DNA of 60,680 nucleotides from positions 3,664 through 64,343 of IMG/VR virus record IMGVR_UViG_3300022602_000090. The stretch is one strand, 5' to 3'. Positions 1 through 8,900 of the stretch are shown here, in pieces. The DNA is from a virus. The position numbers and the translations under genes are program-made. The notes below the pieces were generated by a model. It ran no database searches. It worked only from the letters and a program-made list of their open reading frames with translations, and was not told the DNA's origin. The first letter of the stretch is position 1. Each line of letters opens with the position of its first letter.

Positions 1-447
1 GATATGTTCTGCGTTTGAATCTTTAACCCAACGACTGTATATTTTGCTGCTGCTTGCAGGACTGCACATTATACATGCATAGTTGCAAATATTATCAACA
101 TTTATATCGGCAAATAATATAATTGATTGTGATGATTTTTTATAACTTTTGAACCAATTTGACGGAACAAGTGTTTCGTTATGGTTTTGGCGCATACTTT
201 TTATGTTGGATGATTCTTTATTCCAACAGTCGCTGCACTCAGCAAGTTTAATGCCATTATCTAAACTATCAGTGATATAATTATAATAATTACTGCTTAA
301 CCAGTTGTTTACACCAATTATATGTTTAACGCCATTAAACTTGCTGTTGTCAGGTTCAAAAACGCAACAAGGATAAATTTGTTGCGTTGGATTTTGATTA
401 AAAATTCCTACATGAGAAATGATACAATGAGTATCATTATTACTCAT
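1..447 (-). CDS. Twitch-domain radical SAM protein, 3' part cut off by window edge
   Basis: The minus strand is open from an ATG at 447 to the window edge, giving 149 residues of the N-terminal part. Visible are Cys8, a CC pair at 27-28, CxxC at 71-74 followed by W-N-K-E, and the radical-SAM cluster motif C-N-Y-A-C-I-M-C at 121-128 (CX3CX2C). The early cysteines resemble the N-terminal twitch (half-SPASM) module of phage 'twitch domain-containing radical SAM' proteins; the second motif binds the 4Fe-4S cluster that cleaves S-adenosylmethionine. The start overlaps the last 8 bases of the gp55 gene, so the two are probably translated together. It is the sixth member of the family in this window; the other five lie at 43.8-50.3 kb. 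Substrate unknown. The GGEP region lies beyond the edge. Confidence 0.85.
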   Translation of the reverse strand, partial: MSNNDTHCIISHVGIFNQNPTQQIYPCCVFEPDNSKFNGVKHIIGVNNWLSSNYYNYITDSLDNGIKLAECSDCWNKESSNIKSMRQNHNETLVPSNWFKSYKKSSQSIILFADINVDNICNYACIMCSPASSSKIYSRWVKDSNAEHI

Positions 448-1276
448 TGAATCCAAAGTCTCCACCTGAACCACCGCTTTTGATAGCATTATTAGTTTGG
501 CGAGTATAACTTGGATTTAATCCGTTTGCTTCGAGGATATCGTCGCGAAGGTTTTGGTTGCGCTTCTCAACGTTAAGAACTCTAGTAAAACTATTGGTGA
601 TAGTAGCAGTGTAATAAGCAAAAGGATTATTAGATTTGCTTTCGTCAAATTGTAGCCCTACCTGTGATAACTGTAACAATGCCTGAGAGCGCATCTCATC
701 ATTGTATGTATAACCACGCCAGTTACCCTTTGAACCATAGCGTTCACATAGTTTAATAAACATGCGAGCCAACATAGGAGTCATCTTGCCATGATCTTTG
801 TTAAACCAACCATTCTCAATGCCGCCTTCCCAATGCGACTTGGCACAGCAAATTAGTTTATCTTCTTCATTGAAACGATAATGTTGAAATGGTGGGAAAT
901 TTACCTTAACATGGTGATCAGCCGTTGTTTTAAGACTTTTCTTTCTGCCTGGCGCAAGTGGAATATGATCCCATGCAATAATGCGAAAGACTACATCAGT
1001 TTTTTTAATAGTGTGCCAATCAACCGCATGAACATCTTGTTTGGTTTTTACGCCTGTTGCGGTCATAGCTTCCCATGCTTGTTTTGCCATCCTATCGGCA
1101 CGAGCACGTTTAGCCTCTGCAATTGTCTTTTGATTGATCTTGCTTAAAGATGGCAAGATTAAATCATACACTTGATCTTCTGGTGTTAAGAATGAACAGA
1201 ATGTATTTTTGCTCTTAGCAATCTCTTTTAATAGGTCTTTGTTTGTTAGATAAGGGGTGCGTTTTGTTGTTGTCAT
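440..1276 (-). CDS. 55: Late-transcription sigma factor gp55
   Basis: This 278-residue protein resembles the T4 late sigma factor gp55, which replaces host sigma70 on RNA polymerase and recognises TATAAATA-type late promoters. The N-terminus has the Y-L-T-N-K-D-L-L element matching Y-V-N-N-K-E-L-L in T4 gp55. The sigma-2-like core lies at about 165-250, with G-Y-T-Y-N-D-E-M and N-P-F-A-Y-Y-T, equivalent to the T4 region ending N-P-H-A-Y-I-T. About 120 residues separate these parts, making it longer than T4 gp55 (about 185); from memory, cyanophage gp55 has the same extra segment, with K-T-T-A-D and V-K-V-N-F-P-P-F-Q. It is transcribed away from the structural block and overlaps the following radical-SAM start by 8 bases. 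Its targets are probably the TAAATA sites listed elsewhere in this window. Confidence 0.92.
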   Translation of the reverse strand: MTTTKRTPYLTNKDLLKEIAKSKNTFCSFLTPEDQVYDLILPSLSKINQKTIAEAKRARADRMAKQAWEAMTATGVKTKQDVHAVDWHTIKKTDVVFRIIAWDHIPLAPGRKKSLKTTADHHVKVNFPPFQHYRFNEEDKLICCAKSHWEGGIENGWFNKDHGKMTPMLARMFIKLCERYGSKGNWRGYTYNDEMRSQALLQLSQVGLQFDESKSNNPFAYYTATITNSFTRVLNVEKRNQNLRDDILEANGLNPSYTRQTNNAIKSGGSGGDFGFNE

Positions 1277-1283
1277 GGTTACT

Positions 1284-1289
1284 ATTATA
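1284..1289 (-). promoter_or_regulatory. Candidate -10 box for gp55
   Basis: Minus-strand TATAAT ends 7 bases before the gp55 ATG at 1276. No convincing -35 box sits 16-18 bases upstream. The short distance would give an almost leaderless mRNA, as at 40079 and 42660. The region is very AT-rich, so chance is possible. Confidence 0.35.
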
Positions 1290-1307
1290 TATGGTTATTT
1301 TAATAAA

Positions 1308-1315
1308 ATAAATAT
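1308..1315 (+). promoter_or_regulatory. Candidate late promoter (ATAAATAT)
   Basis: An ATAAATAT site lies 15 bases before the ATG at 1331, with a purine-rich GAGAG (1322-1326) as ribosome-binding site. It matches the T4 late consensus TATAAATA at 7 of 8 positions on its best register and sits at the head of the rightward baseplate block, divergent from gp55. Confidence 0.55.
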
Positions 1316-1330
1316 TTAATTGAGAGTACA

Positions 1331-2386
1331 ATGGCATTATTTAATATTAACCCAACGCAGTATTATAGCAGAACACCAACTACCAATCAGGTGGCATCTA
1401 CTTCATCTTTGAGTAGAAACCAACTGATTAATACTGGATATGGTAACCCTACCAATATTGCCGCATATGCTGGTTACAATGGCAATCAAAGTGCTTATAC
1501 ATTGCCTGGCACCGCTGGATATAAGTTACCTGCACAAAATTATTACAACTATGGTGTAAACAATCCATCTAGTTTTGGAACACAAACTTTAAAAACAAGT
1601 TTGGTCAACACTGCTGTTAATAGTGCGCTGCAAGGATTAGTATATGGGTTAACTGGTGGACCATCTACCGATCCTACAAATGGAAGATTAAGTGGAACTG
1701 GTGTAGCACAAGGAGCAACAAGTCAAGATTTGCTTCAAGCACAAAATAGTGGCAGCAATACGGCTTTCCAAGATGATACCGAAGATCGTGTTATAATCAG
1801 TGATCAAACAGGTCGTTTTATTGGAGCAAGTTCTATATTTTCACCGCTCAATGATACTGGCGGCGTTCTATTTCCGTATACTCCTGTTATTCAGGTTGCT
1901 CATAAAGCTAGCTATGATATGATGAACCTTGTTCATACAAATTATACAACGCCAGCATATCAACATAGTTCTGTTGATAGTATATCAATTCAAGCATTGT
2001 TTACGGCAAATTATCCAGCAGAAGCTGAATATGTAGTTGCAATGTTACATTTTTTTAGAACAGTTACTAAAATGTTTTATGGACAAGATCAATTGGCTGG
2101 CACTCCTCCGCCAGTTTTATTCTTGGATGGTTATGGTCCATATACATTTGATCATATTCCTATTGTCATTACTTCTTTTGATTATTCATTACCCAATGAT
2201 GTTGATTATATTAGCTGTACAATTGATGGCGATAAACAAAAGGTGCCAACCACATTAAATGTTAATATCAGTGCTATACCAACATACAGCCGCAACAAGA
2301 TTAGTAATCAATTTGGATTGGTTAACTTCTCACAGGGTTCATTGCTTACAGGTGGCGGTGGTTCAGGACCAGGAGGTTGGATTTAA
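1331..2386 (+). CDS. Tail/baseplate structural protein
   Basis: This 351-residue protein starts the rightward structural operon, directly before gp53. The first 130 residues are rich in Asn, Ser, Thr and Gly. The folded part, about 150-330, includes F-P-Y-T-P, H-F-F-R-T-V-T-K-M-F-Y-G, P-P-P-V-L-F-L-D-G-Y-G and S-L-P-N-D-V-D-Y-I. I recall the same pattern in virion proteins of cyanophage and pelagiphage T4 relatives. Position and layout suggest a component at the tail-tube/baseplate junction, as T4 gp48 or gp54 are, but direct similarity to those proteins is not clear to me, so no symbol is given. The C-terminus is Gly-rich. Its stop overlaps the gp53 start (TAATG). Confidence 0.7.
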   Translation: MALFNINPTQYYSRTPTTNQVASTSSLSRNQLINTGYGNPTNIAAYAGYNGNQSAYTLPGTAGYKLPAQNYYNYGVNNPSSFGTQTLKTSLVNTAVNSALQGLVYGLTGGPSTDPTNGRLSGTGVAQGATSQDLLQAQNSGSNTAFQDDTEDRVIISDQTGRFIGASSIFSPLNDTGGVLFPYTPVIQVAHKASYDMMNLVHTNYTTPAYQHSSVDSISIQALFTANYPAEAEYVVAMLHFFRTVTKMFYGQDQLAGTPPPVLFLDGYGPYTFDHIPIVITSFDYSLPNDVDYISCTIDGDKQKVPTTLNVNISAIPTYSRNKISNQFGLVNFSQGSLLTGGGGSGPGGWI

Positions 2387-2703
2387 TGTCTTTTAATCCC
2401 CCAAGTTATTCAACAGCAAGTTCATATTATAGCACTCAAAGTTTTGACAATGGTCAATTCTTAGATTTGTGGAATGCTCGTGCTATCCCAAAACTAGCAT
2501 CTGATATTTTATTCACTATACCTCCACAATATGAATATCGTCCAGACTTGTTAGCATTTGACTTATATGGTAATCCAACTCTTTGGTGGGTATTTGCTGT
2601 CCGCAATCCAAATACCCTTATTGATCCGCTATGGGATTTCACTGCCGATACAACCATATATTTGCCACAAAAAAGTACTCTACAAAATTCATTAGGTACA
2701 TAA
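2386..2703 (+). CDS. 53: Baseplate wedge protein gp53-like
   Basis: The start is ATG at 2386, overlapping the previous stop as TAATG, with AGGAGG at 2371-2376 as ribosome-binding site. The 105-residue protein has the gp53 core: I-P-P-Q-Y-E-Y-R-P-D-L-L-A, then D-L-Y-G-N-P-T-L-W-W-V-F-A. In T4, gp53 joins neighbouring baseplate wedges and has a LysM-like fold; the tryptophan pair and R-P-D-L belong to this core. It is much shorter than T4 gp53 (about 196 residues) and ends soon after the core. Its place between other baseplate genes supports the call. Confidence 0.8.
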   Translation: MSFNPPSYSTASSYYSTQSFDNGQFLDLWNARAIPKLASDILFTIPPQYEYRPDLLAFDLYGNPTLWWVFAVRNPNTLIDPLWDFTADTTIYLPQKSTLQNSLGT

Positions 2704-5700
2704 ATGCCAACAAATTTGACACCGCAAGAACAATTAACTGCTGCCCAAAATCAGTTTAACAACTGGCTTAACCAACAGCAAGCAAGTGGCAATACTATTA
2801 CGCTAAGTGATATTAATTCACAAAAATCCGCAATCTTAAACAGTGGCGCTTATCCCGATATTAATGTTGGTAGACTTAATACTGGTGGGCAAAGTAGCGA
2901 AGGTTTAGTGGTTAATATATCACCAGATAGTTTCTTTATTAATGGAAATGGTGGATATACCGAAGATAATAGTAATGGATATAGTGGAACTCCATTATTA
3001 TCCAATGATGGATTGGTAGTCACTGCTGATAATGCAGAACAAGTTGCAGCGGCGCAGCAAGCAGCAGTTGCTGCCCAAGCAGCGGCATCTCAGGCTGCAA
3101 CTGCACAAAGTGCGCAACAAGCAAGTGATGCTCAATCTGCTCTTGCTGCTGCCCAAGCACGAGTAGCAGCCCTACAAGCACAAGCAAATAATACTCAGGC
3201 AAGTGATACTACTCCAACAAGCAGTCCAGATGCACAGGCTGCAAGTAGCGCAATAAGTCAACAGCAAGGGCAAGAAATAAGCAACATAACAGATGCTAAT
3301 GCTGCAAGTGATGCTTCAATATCGCAACAAAATGCTAGTGCTAGTGCTCGTCAACAAGCAGAGTTGGCTCAAACACAAGCACAAATTACAGCAACGAACA
3401 CCAATAATACTGCACAAAGCAGTGGAAGTGGAACTGCAAATAGCGAACTTAACACAGCAGCAACCAATAATGGAGCAAACCAAACTACTCCAAGTGATGC
3501 AATTCCTGTTAATCCTAACCAAACTGTTAATTCTGTGACAAATGGTACAACAGAAGATGCTGCTGGTGTCGCTGTTCAAACACAAAATAATAATACAACC
3601 TATACAGATCAACAGCCAACAGGCGGAGTGACCAACAGTCAAGGTGTTCCAGCACCATTAAGTTCTTATAACAATACTGGTAACCAACCAACAAGTAACA
3701 TTACCAGCAGTGGACCAGCATCCATTAATCAAAACTCGGCAGGCAATAATAGTTCTGGCAGCGGTGCACAATCACATCCTAGTACCAATATTCAACGTCC
3801 AAATAAACTGCACAACTATGTCAATTATACCTATCGTATTTCTATCTATGGAATACCTCGTGAAACTATTAATCAAATATATTCACAAGCAATTAGTCCT
3901 GGCAATGAACATAATCTTATGAACGGCGGTATTTTTGTTGCAAGTGATAGTGGCATGAGTGCACAAACTGCAAACAGAACATTTTTTCCAACAGATTTAA
4001 CTATTGACAATTTAGAATTACAAACAATTGTTAATAGTTCAGGCGACCAAACTCGTGCAACCGATGTTATTAAGTTAAAATTTGATATTATTGAGCCATA
4101 TACTGTAAGTTTTTTGGCTAGATTACAAAAGTTAGCAAACGCATTAAATCCAGGCGATACTAATTTTAGTTGGTCAAACAGTTTTTTTGTTATGAAAATT
4201 GAATTTATGGGTTATAATGACAATGGTCAACCAATTGCTCCAAGCATTGGTTCTAATGGCAGTGGCGAAGTTATACCAGGAACTACAAAATATATACCAT
4301 TTACTTTTGTAAACATGAAATTTAACATCACTTCTGGTGGCGGAACATATAGTTGTGAAGCAATACCATCTAATGGTATGGGCATAAGTTCACTTGACAA
4401 TCAAATTCCATTTCATGTTGAAATAAAAGGTGGGTCTATTGCTGATTTGTTTAATGGCAAATTGGCAAGTACAACCACTACATCTACGCTGGTGCGTCCT
4501 AACAGTGCCGACCAAGAATTACAAACAACAACTACACAAAATACGGTAAGCGGCAATCAAACAACTGTCACCAAAGGAGTTGCTGATGCACTAAACGCAG
4601 GCGAAACAGAAAAAGCAAGCCAAGTTGGTGCAGATGGCAAAAAAGTTGGTCAATGGTTGCCAAATACATATGAATTTGAATTTCATAATGAGTTGTTAAA
4701 TGCCAAAGTTATTGATCCTCAAACATTTAAAGATCAAAGTGTGGCAATCAGTGGCGCATCAGATGCAAATAATAAAAAACAAGGTCAAACTGGTTCATTA
4801 ACTATCACTACTAATAGTCAAGCATTTCGTGCCACTGCTGGAACTCGCATAACTGATTTTATCGGTAGTGTCATTACTGTTAGTGATTATATGACTGGTC
4901 AGAATACTACTAGTGGACAAGATAACCAACCAGTAAAAACATGGAAAATTACTCCTGTTATTAAATTTGGTCCTATTGATCGTGGAACAGGTTATTATCA
5001 GCGCACTACCAAATATGTAATAATGCCATATACAATGTATGGACACGATGCACCAGGATTTGGACAAGCACCAGTTTCTCCTAATCAGATTGTAAAAACA
5101 TATACCTATTTGTATAGCGGTCAAAACAAAGATGTTATTGAAGCCAACATTAATTATAATATGGCTTTCTTTGAATTTCGTAATGGTGTTCCAACCAATT
5201 ATATTAATAAAGCTAATGATGAAAGCGGCAATGAGAAACAACAAAGTTATACCAGTGGTGGATATGATGCTTATGGCGATGGTCGCTTCTTTAAACCTCG
5301 TTATCATTATGTTCGTGGATTGGCAGAACGCCAAAATACTGGTCCTACCACAGTTAGCGCACAAACAATTGCCGTTCAAGAATTGATGGAAAAATTGCTT
5401 GACAATCGTGGTGATATGATAACTTTAGATTTTACAATCGTAGGCGATCCAGACTGGATTAGTCAAGATTATGCGTTAATGCATCCATCAGTTGTTGGCA
5501 CATCACCTTATATTGGCAGTAATGGCAGTATAAATTATACTAATCCAGTTTATTTTAATTTTTATTTTGCCACTCCTAATACTGATTATGATGATACTAG
5601 TGGGTTGTTTAATGTTAGCGGTGCATATAGTGAGTTTAGTGGAATCTATCGCACCATTCAGGTTACGAGCACATTTAGTGGCGGTAAATTTACACAGAAA

Positions 5701-5955
5701 TTAAAAAATTATCGTGTGCGCAATCAGCAACCACCAGCAACGACTGCTGCCAGAAGTGATAGTGTACCATCACAGTCTGTAAACGCTGCAACACGAGGCG
5801 CAACAGAAAACCCAGTGGCAGAAGCAGCGACAAACACAGTTGGCGCGGTAACCTCTCCTACTTCTTCTCAACCTTCTACTAGTAATAATACTAGCACATC
5901 CAGCGAAGATGCTGGCAATGAACTAGCGCCATACACATATGCAACAGGATCGTAA
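2704..5955 (+). CDS. Large baseplate/tail structural protein with Ala-Gln-rich N-terminus
   Basis: This 1083-residue protein begins directly after the gp53 stop. Residues 105-165 are Ala/Gln-rich with heptad-like spacing, probably a coiled coil. Residues 165-360 are low-complexity Ser/Asn/Thr/Gln. A folded region from about 367 to 1005 begins with Y-V-N-Y-T-Y-R-I-S-I-Y-G and contains I-I-E-P-Y-T-V-S-F-L-A-R-L and Y-S-C-E-A-I-P. The tail after 1005 is again low complexity. I recall the middle part from large virion proteins of T4-like marine phages and jumbo phages, but cannot match it to a single T4 gene. Sitting between gp53 and gp5, it is probably part of the baseplate hub or the hub-wedge connection. 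Confidence 0.65.
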   Translation: MPTNLTPQEQLTAAQNQFNNWLNQQQASGNTITLSDINSQKSAILNSGAYPDINVGRLNTGGQSSEGLVVNISPDSFFINGNGGYTEDNSNGYSGTPLLSNDGLVVTADNAEQVAAAQQAAVAAQAAASQAATAQSAQQASDAQSALAAAQARVAALQAQANNTQASDTTPTSSPDAQAASSAISQQQGQEISNITDANAASDASISQQNASASARQQAELAQTQAQITATNTNNTAQSSGSGTANSELNTAATNNGANQTTPSDAIPVNPNQTVNSVTNGTTEDAAGVAVQTQNNNTTYTDQQPTGGVTNSQGVPAPLSSYNNTGNQPTSNITSSGPASINQNSAGNNSSGSGAQSHPSTNIQRPNKLHNYVNYTYRISIYGIPRETINQIYSQAISPGNEHNLMNGGIFVASDSGMSAQTANRTFFPTDLTIDNLELQTIVNSSGDQTRATDVIKLKFDIIEPYTVSFLARLQKLANALNPGDTNFSWSNSFFVMKIEFMGYNDNGQPIAPSIGSNGSGEVIPGTTKYIPFTFVNMKFNITSGGGTYSCEAIPSNGMGISSLDNQIPFHVEIKGGSIADLFNGKLASTTTTSTLVRPNSADQELQTTTTQNTVSGNQTTVTKGVADALNAGETEKASQVGADGKKVGQWLPNTYEFEFHNELLNAKVIDPQTFKDQSVAISGASDANNKKQGQTGSLTITTNSQAFRATAGTRITDFIGSVITVSDYMTGQNTTSGQDNQPVKTWKITPVIKFGPIDRGTGYYQRTTKYVIMPYTMYGHDAPGFGQAPVSPNQIVKTYTYLYSGQNKDVIEANINYNMAFFEFRNGVPTNYINKANDESGNEKQQSYTSGGYDAYGDGRFFKPRYHYVRGLAERQNTGPTTVSAQTIAVQELMEKLLDNRGDMITLDFTIVGDPDWISQDYALMHPSVVGTSPYIGSNGSINYTNPVYFNFYFATPNTDYDDTSGLFNVSGAYSEFSGIYRTIQVTSTFSGGKFTQKLKNYRVRNQQPPATTAARSDSVPSQSVNAATRGATENPVAEAATNTVGAVTSPTSSQPSTSNNTSTSSEDAGNELAPYTYATGS

Positions 5956-5958
5956 TAA

Positions 5959-8900
5959 ATGACTGACATTTTTGACCAAGAGTTTAGAAAGGCTCCTCAC
6001 CATACAAAGCATGAAAGTGCAAGTGGTGTTCGCATATCGCCTGGTCCTTATGTAGGTATTGTAAAAAATAATACTGACCCACTGCGTAGTGGTAAACTTC
6101 AAGTTTGGATTCCTGAATTAGGTGGCAGTCCCACTGACGAAGGAAGTTGGAAAACAGTTAGTTACTCAACTCCATTTTATGGCGTAACCAATCATCGTGA
6201 TACTAGCGGATATGCAGGACATCCTCATTCTTATGGCATGTGGTTTGTTCCTCCTGATATTGGTATTAAAGTTCTTTGTACATTTGCTAACGGAAATCCA
6301 TTTGATGGATATTGGTTTGCATGCGTTCCTGAATGGCCAAATATGTATAACTTACCTGGTATGGCAGCATCATTGGATGGAAGTATTCCATCCCCTGTTA
6401 CCAACGGACCAACTGATACATTAACTCCTGCAATTTTAAGTAATATTGGTCCGTTAAAAGATCAAAGCGGTAATAATTTGCGAATAGCACATGATTATCA
6501 GAAAGCTACTTGGGATGCTCAGCATTTAACCAATGATCCAGATCGTGGACCTGGCACAAGCAGTGCATTTCGTGAAACTCCAAGCAGTGTATTTGGTATT
6601 TCAACGCCTGGACAACCAATTGATTCAAGTGATCCACAATTAAAACCAAATGTAAACGGCGACCAAGAATGGGGCGTTCGTGGCCGCAAAGGTGGACATA
6701 CTTTTGTTATGGATGATGGCGATTCCAATGGCAAAAACCAAATGTTTAGGTTGCGCAGTTCAAAAGGTCATATGATCCTAATGAACGATACCAAAGATTT
6801 TATCTATGTTATCAACAGCAAAGGAACTGCTTGGGTTGAAATTAATGCTGCTGGCGATATTAACATGTATTCACAAAGCAATGTGAATATCAAAGCAAAA
6901 GGCGGTATGCAGCTTGAAACTGATGGCGCACTTAAATTGCATGGTAAAACCGTAGATATTGTCAGTGATGGCGCATTTAACATGCAAGGCACTGATATTA
7001 ACATACTTGGCAGTGGCAAAACAAAAGTTACTGGCAAATCTGCTCTTCATTTAAAAGGTAAAAATACCTATCTAACTGGCGATAGTTGTATTCAAATTAA
7101 GGCAGATGGACATATTGATCTTAAAGCTGCTTGTCATACAATTAATACTGCTGATGCAACCAAAGCAGAAGAGGCAGGCGCAGGACAAAAACCAAGTAAT
7201 ATGCCAACCAATGAACCGTGGACAGGACATAATAGTCCAACTGCTCCAACAAGTCAACCTGGCTTTGGACAAAAGCAAGGATTACCTGGCGCAGCAACCG
7301 CTGGTCCATTTAGTGCTGCTAATAATTTTGGTAGCAACAATGTTCAACAAAATTATGGTCCAATGACCAATAACATTTCGCCAACGACCTATACAAACAG
7401 TGCAACTAATTTTGCTGGTCAAGGCAGCACTGCTGGTGATTATATTTCAAGTACCGATAGTAGCGGAACAAGTTATATTGTGGCTGGTGCAATTGCAGGT
7501 GCGGTTGCTGGTATCGTTTTCGGCAGCGGTGCAAGTTTTGATGTATCTAGCATATCACCTGAAAACAACAGTGATCCAAACTTTACCACTGGTGAATTGC
7601 AGAATAATCCTGGCAATCTTCCATATAGTAGCAGTGATCAATTTGCAGTTGGATATGCAAACAGTATTGCAGTATATACTAAGCCAGAAAATGGTATTGC
7701 ATCATTGGCAGTATTGTTTGATAGCTTTAATACAAGCACAACAACAATGTGTATTGATTTGATTACTGCTTTCTTAAACGCACAAACAAATCAAGACCCT
7801 AATGTTATTAACATGACTCGTTATATGAATACTAACTTAGGCATTAATGCAACAGATTATGTTGCATTAAGCGACCCTACAACTCGTCTTGGATGGGTTG
7901 CTACTGTAATTAAATATGTTCAAAACGGTCTCATCTATACCTATGACCAATTAGTTAGTGGATGCGCATTAAGTTTAAATATTAGCAAAACAACATTCTT
8001 GAATGGATTGCAGCCTGTTACACAACCTTGGCAAAACAACGGTGGAACTAATCCATATAGCGGATTTGTTAATCCAGCAACTACTCCAAATGTTCAAAAT
8101 AATGGAAACAGTCCACTAACACAGATTGCAAATGGCATCGTTAATAATATTGTAAGTGGTGCAGCGTTTAGTGTTGGCAATTCAATTGGCAGTTCTGTCG
8201 GAAATTACTTAACTGGTTCTTCAAATTCACCATCTAATGTAGTAAGTAGCGCAGTAAATTCTGCTACATCAAATCTTGGATTAGCTACTGGTCAATCAGC
8301 ATATACATCCTATCTTGGACAAAGCGTAGGAAGTGGACAATGCGTTGCATTGGTACAAGCAGCAAGTGGTGCCGGTACTACATCAACATGGGTACCTGGC
8401 ACTAGCGTAACCAGTGGCACTTTACAACCAGGAACGGTTATTGCTACATTTGGTAGTAATGGAACATATCAAAATATATCAGGACAAAGCCACGCAGCTA
8501 TTTTCTTAGGTTATCAATATGATCAAAATGGAAATGTTACTGGTATCCAAGTTCAAGACCAATGGTCTGGTCAACCTTGCGGCACTCGTGTTATTCCATA
8601 TGGTACAGGAACTCCAGAAAGTGGTGAAAACTTTGTTGCGGTCACGCATGATGGCAACACACCTATTCAGGCTGCTGGTTCTCCGCAGCCTATTACGCAG
8701 GATCAAGTTAATAACTTAGATGGAAATGTTCCACTTCCTCCTACTAATCCTGATTCAGTCAGTGGAAATAGCCCAACAAGTGCTAACAATGTTGACAATT
8801 ATGATAACAGCGGTTATCGTGATATGAAAGCTACTACAAGTCAAACTTATGGTGGATACAGTGGCATACCAAGCACAACAGTTGTAAATTCTAATGGTTC

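Noticed and set aside
4798-5379. 193-codon minus-strand ORF inside the 1083-residue gene
   Set aside because: It is a reading-frame shadow in AT-rich repeats of Asn/Thr codons, without ribosome-binding site or family match.
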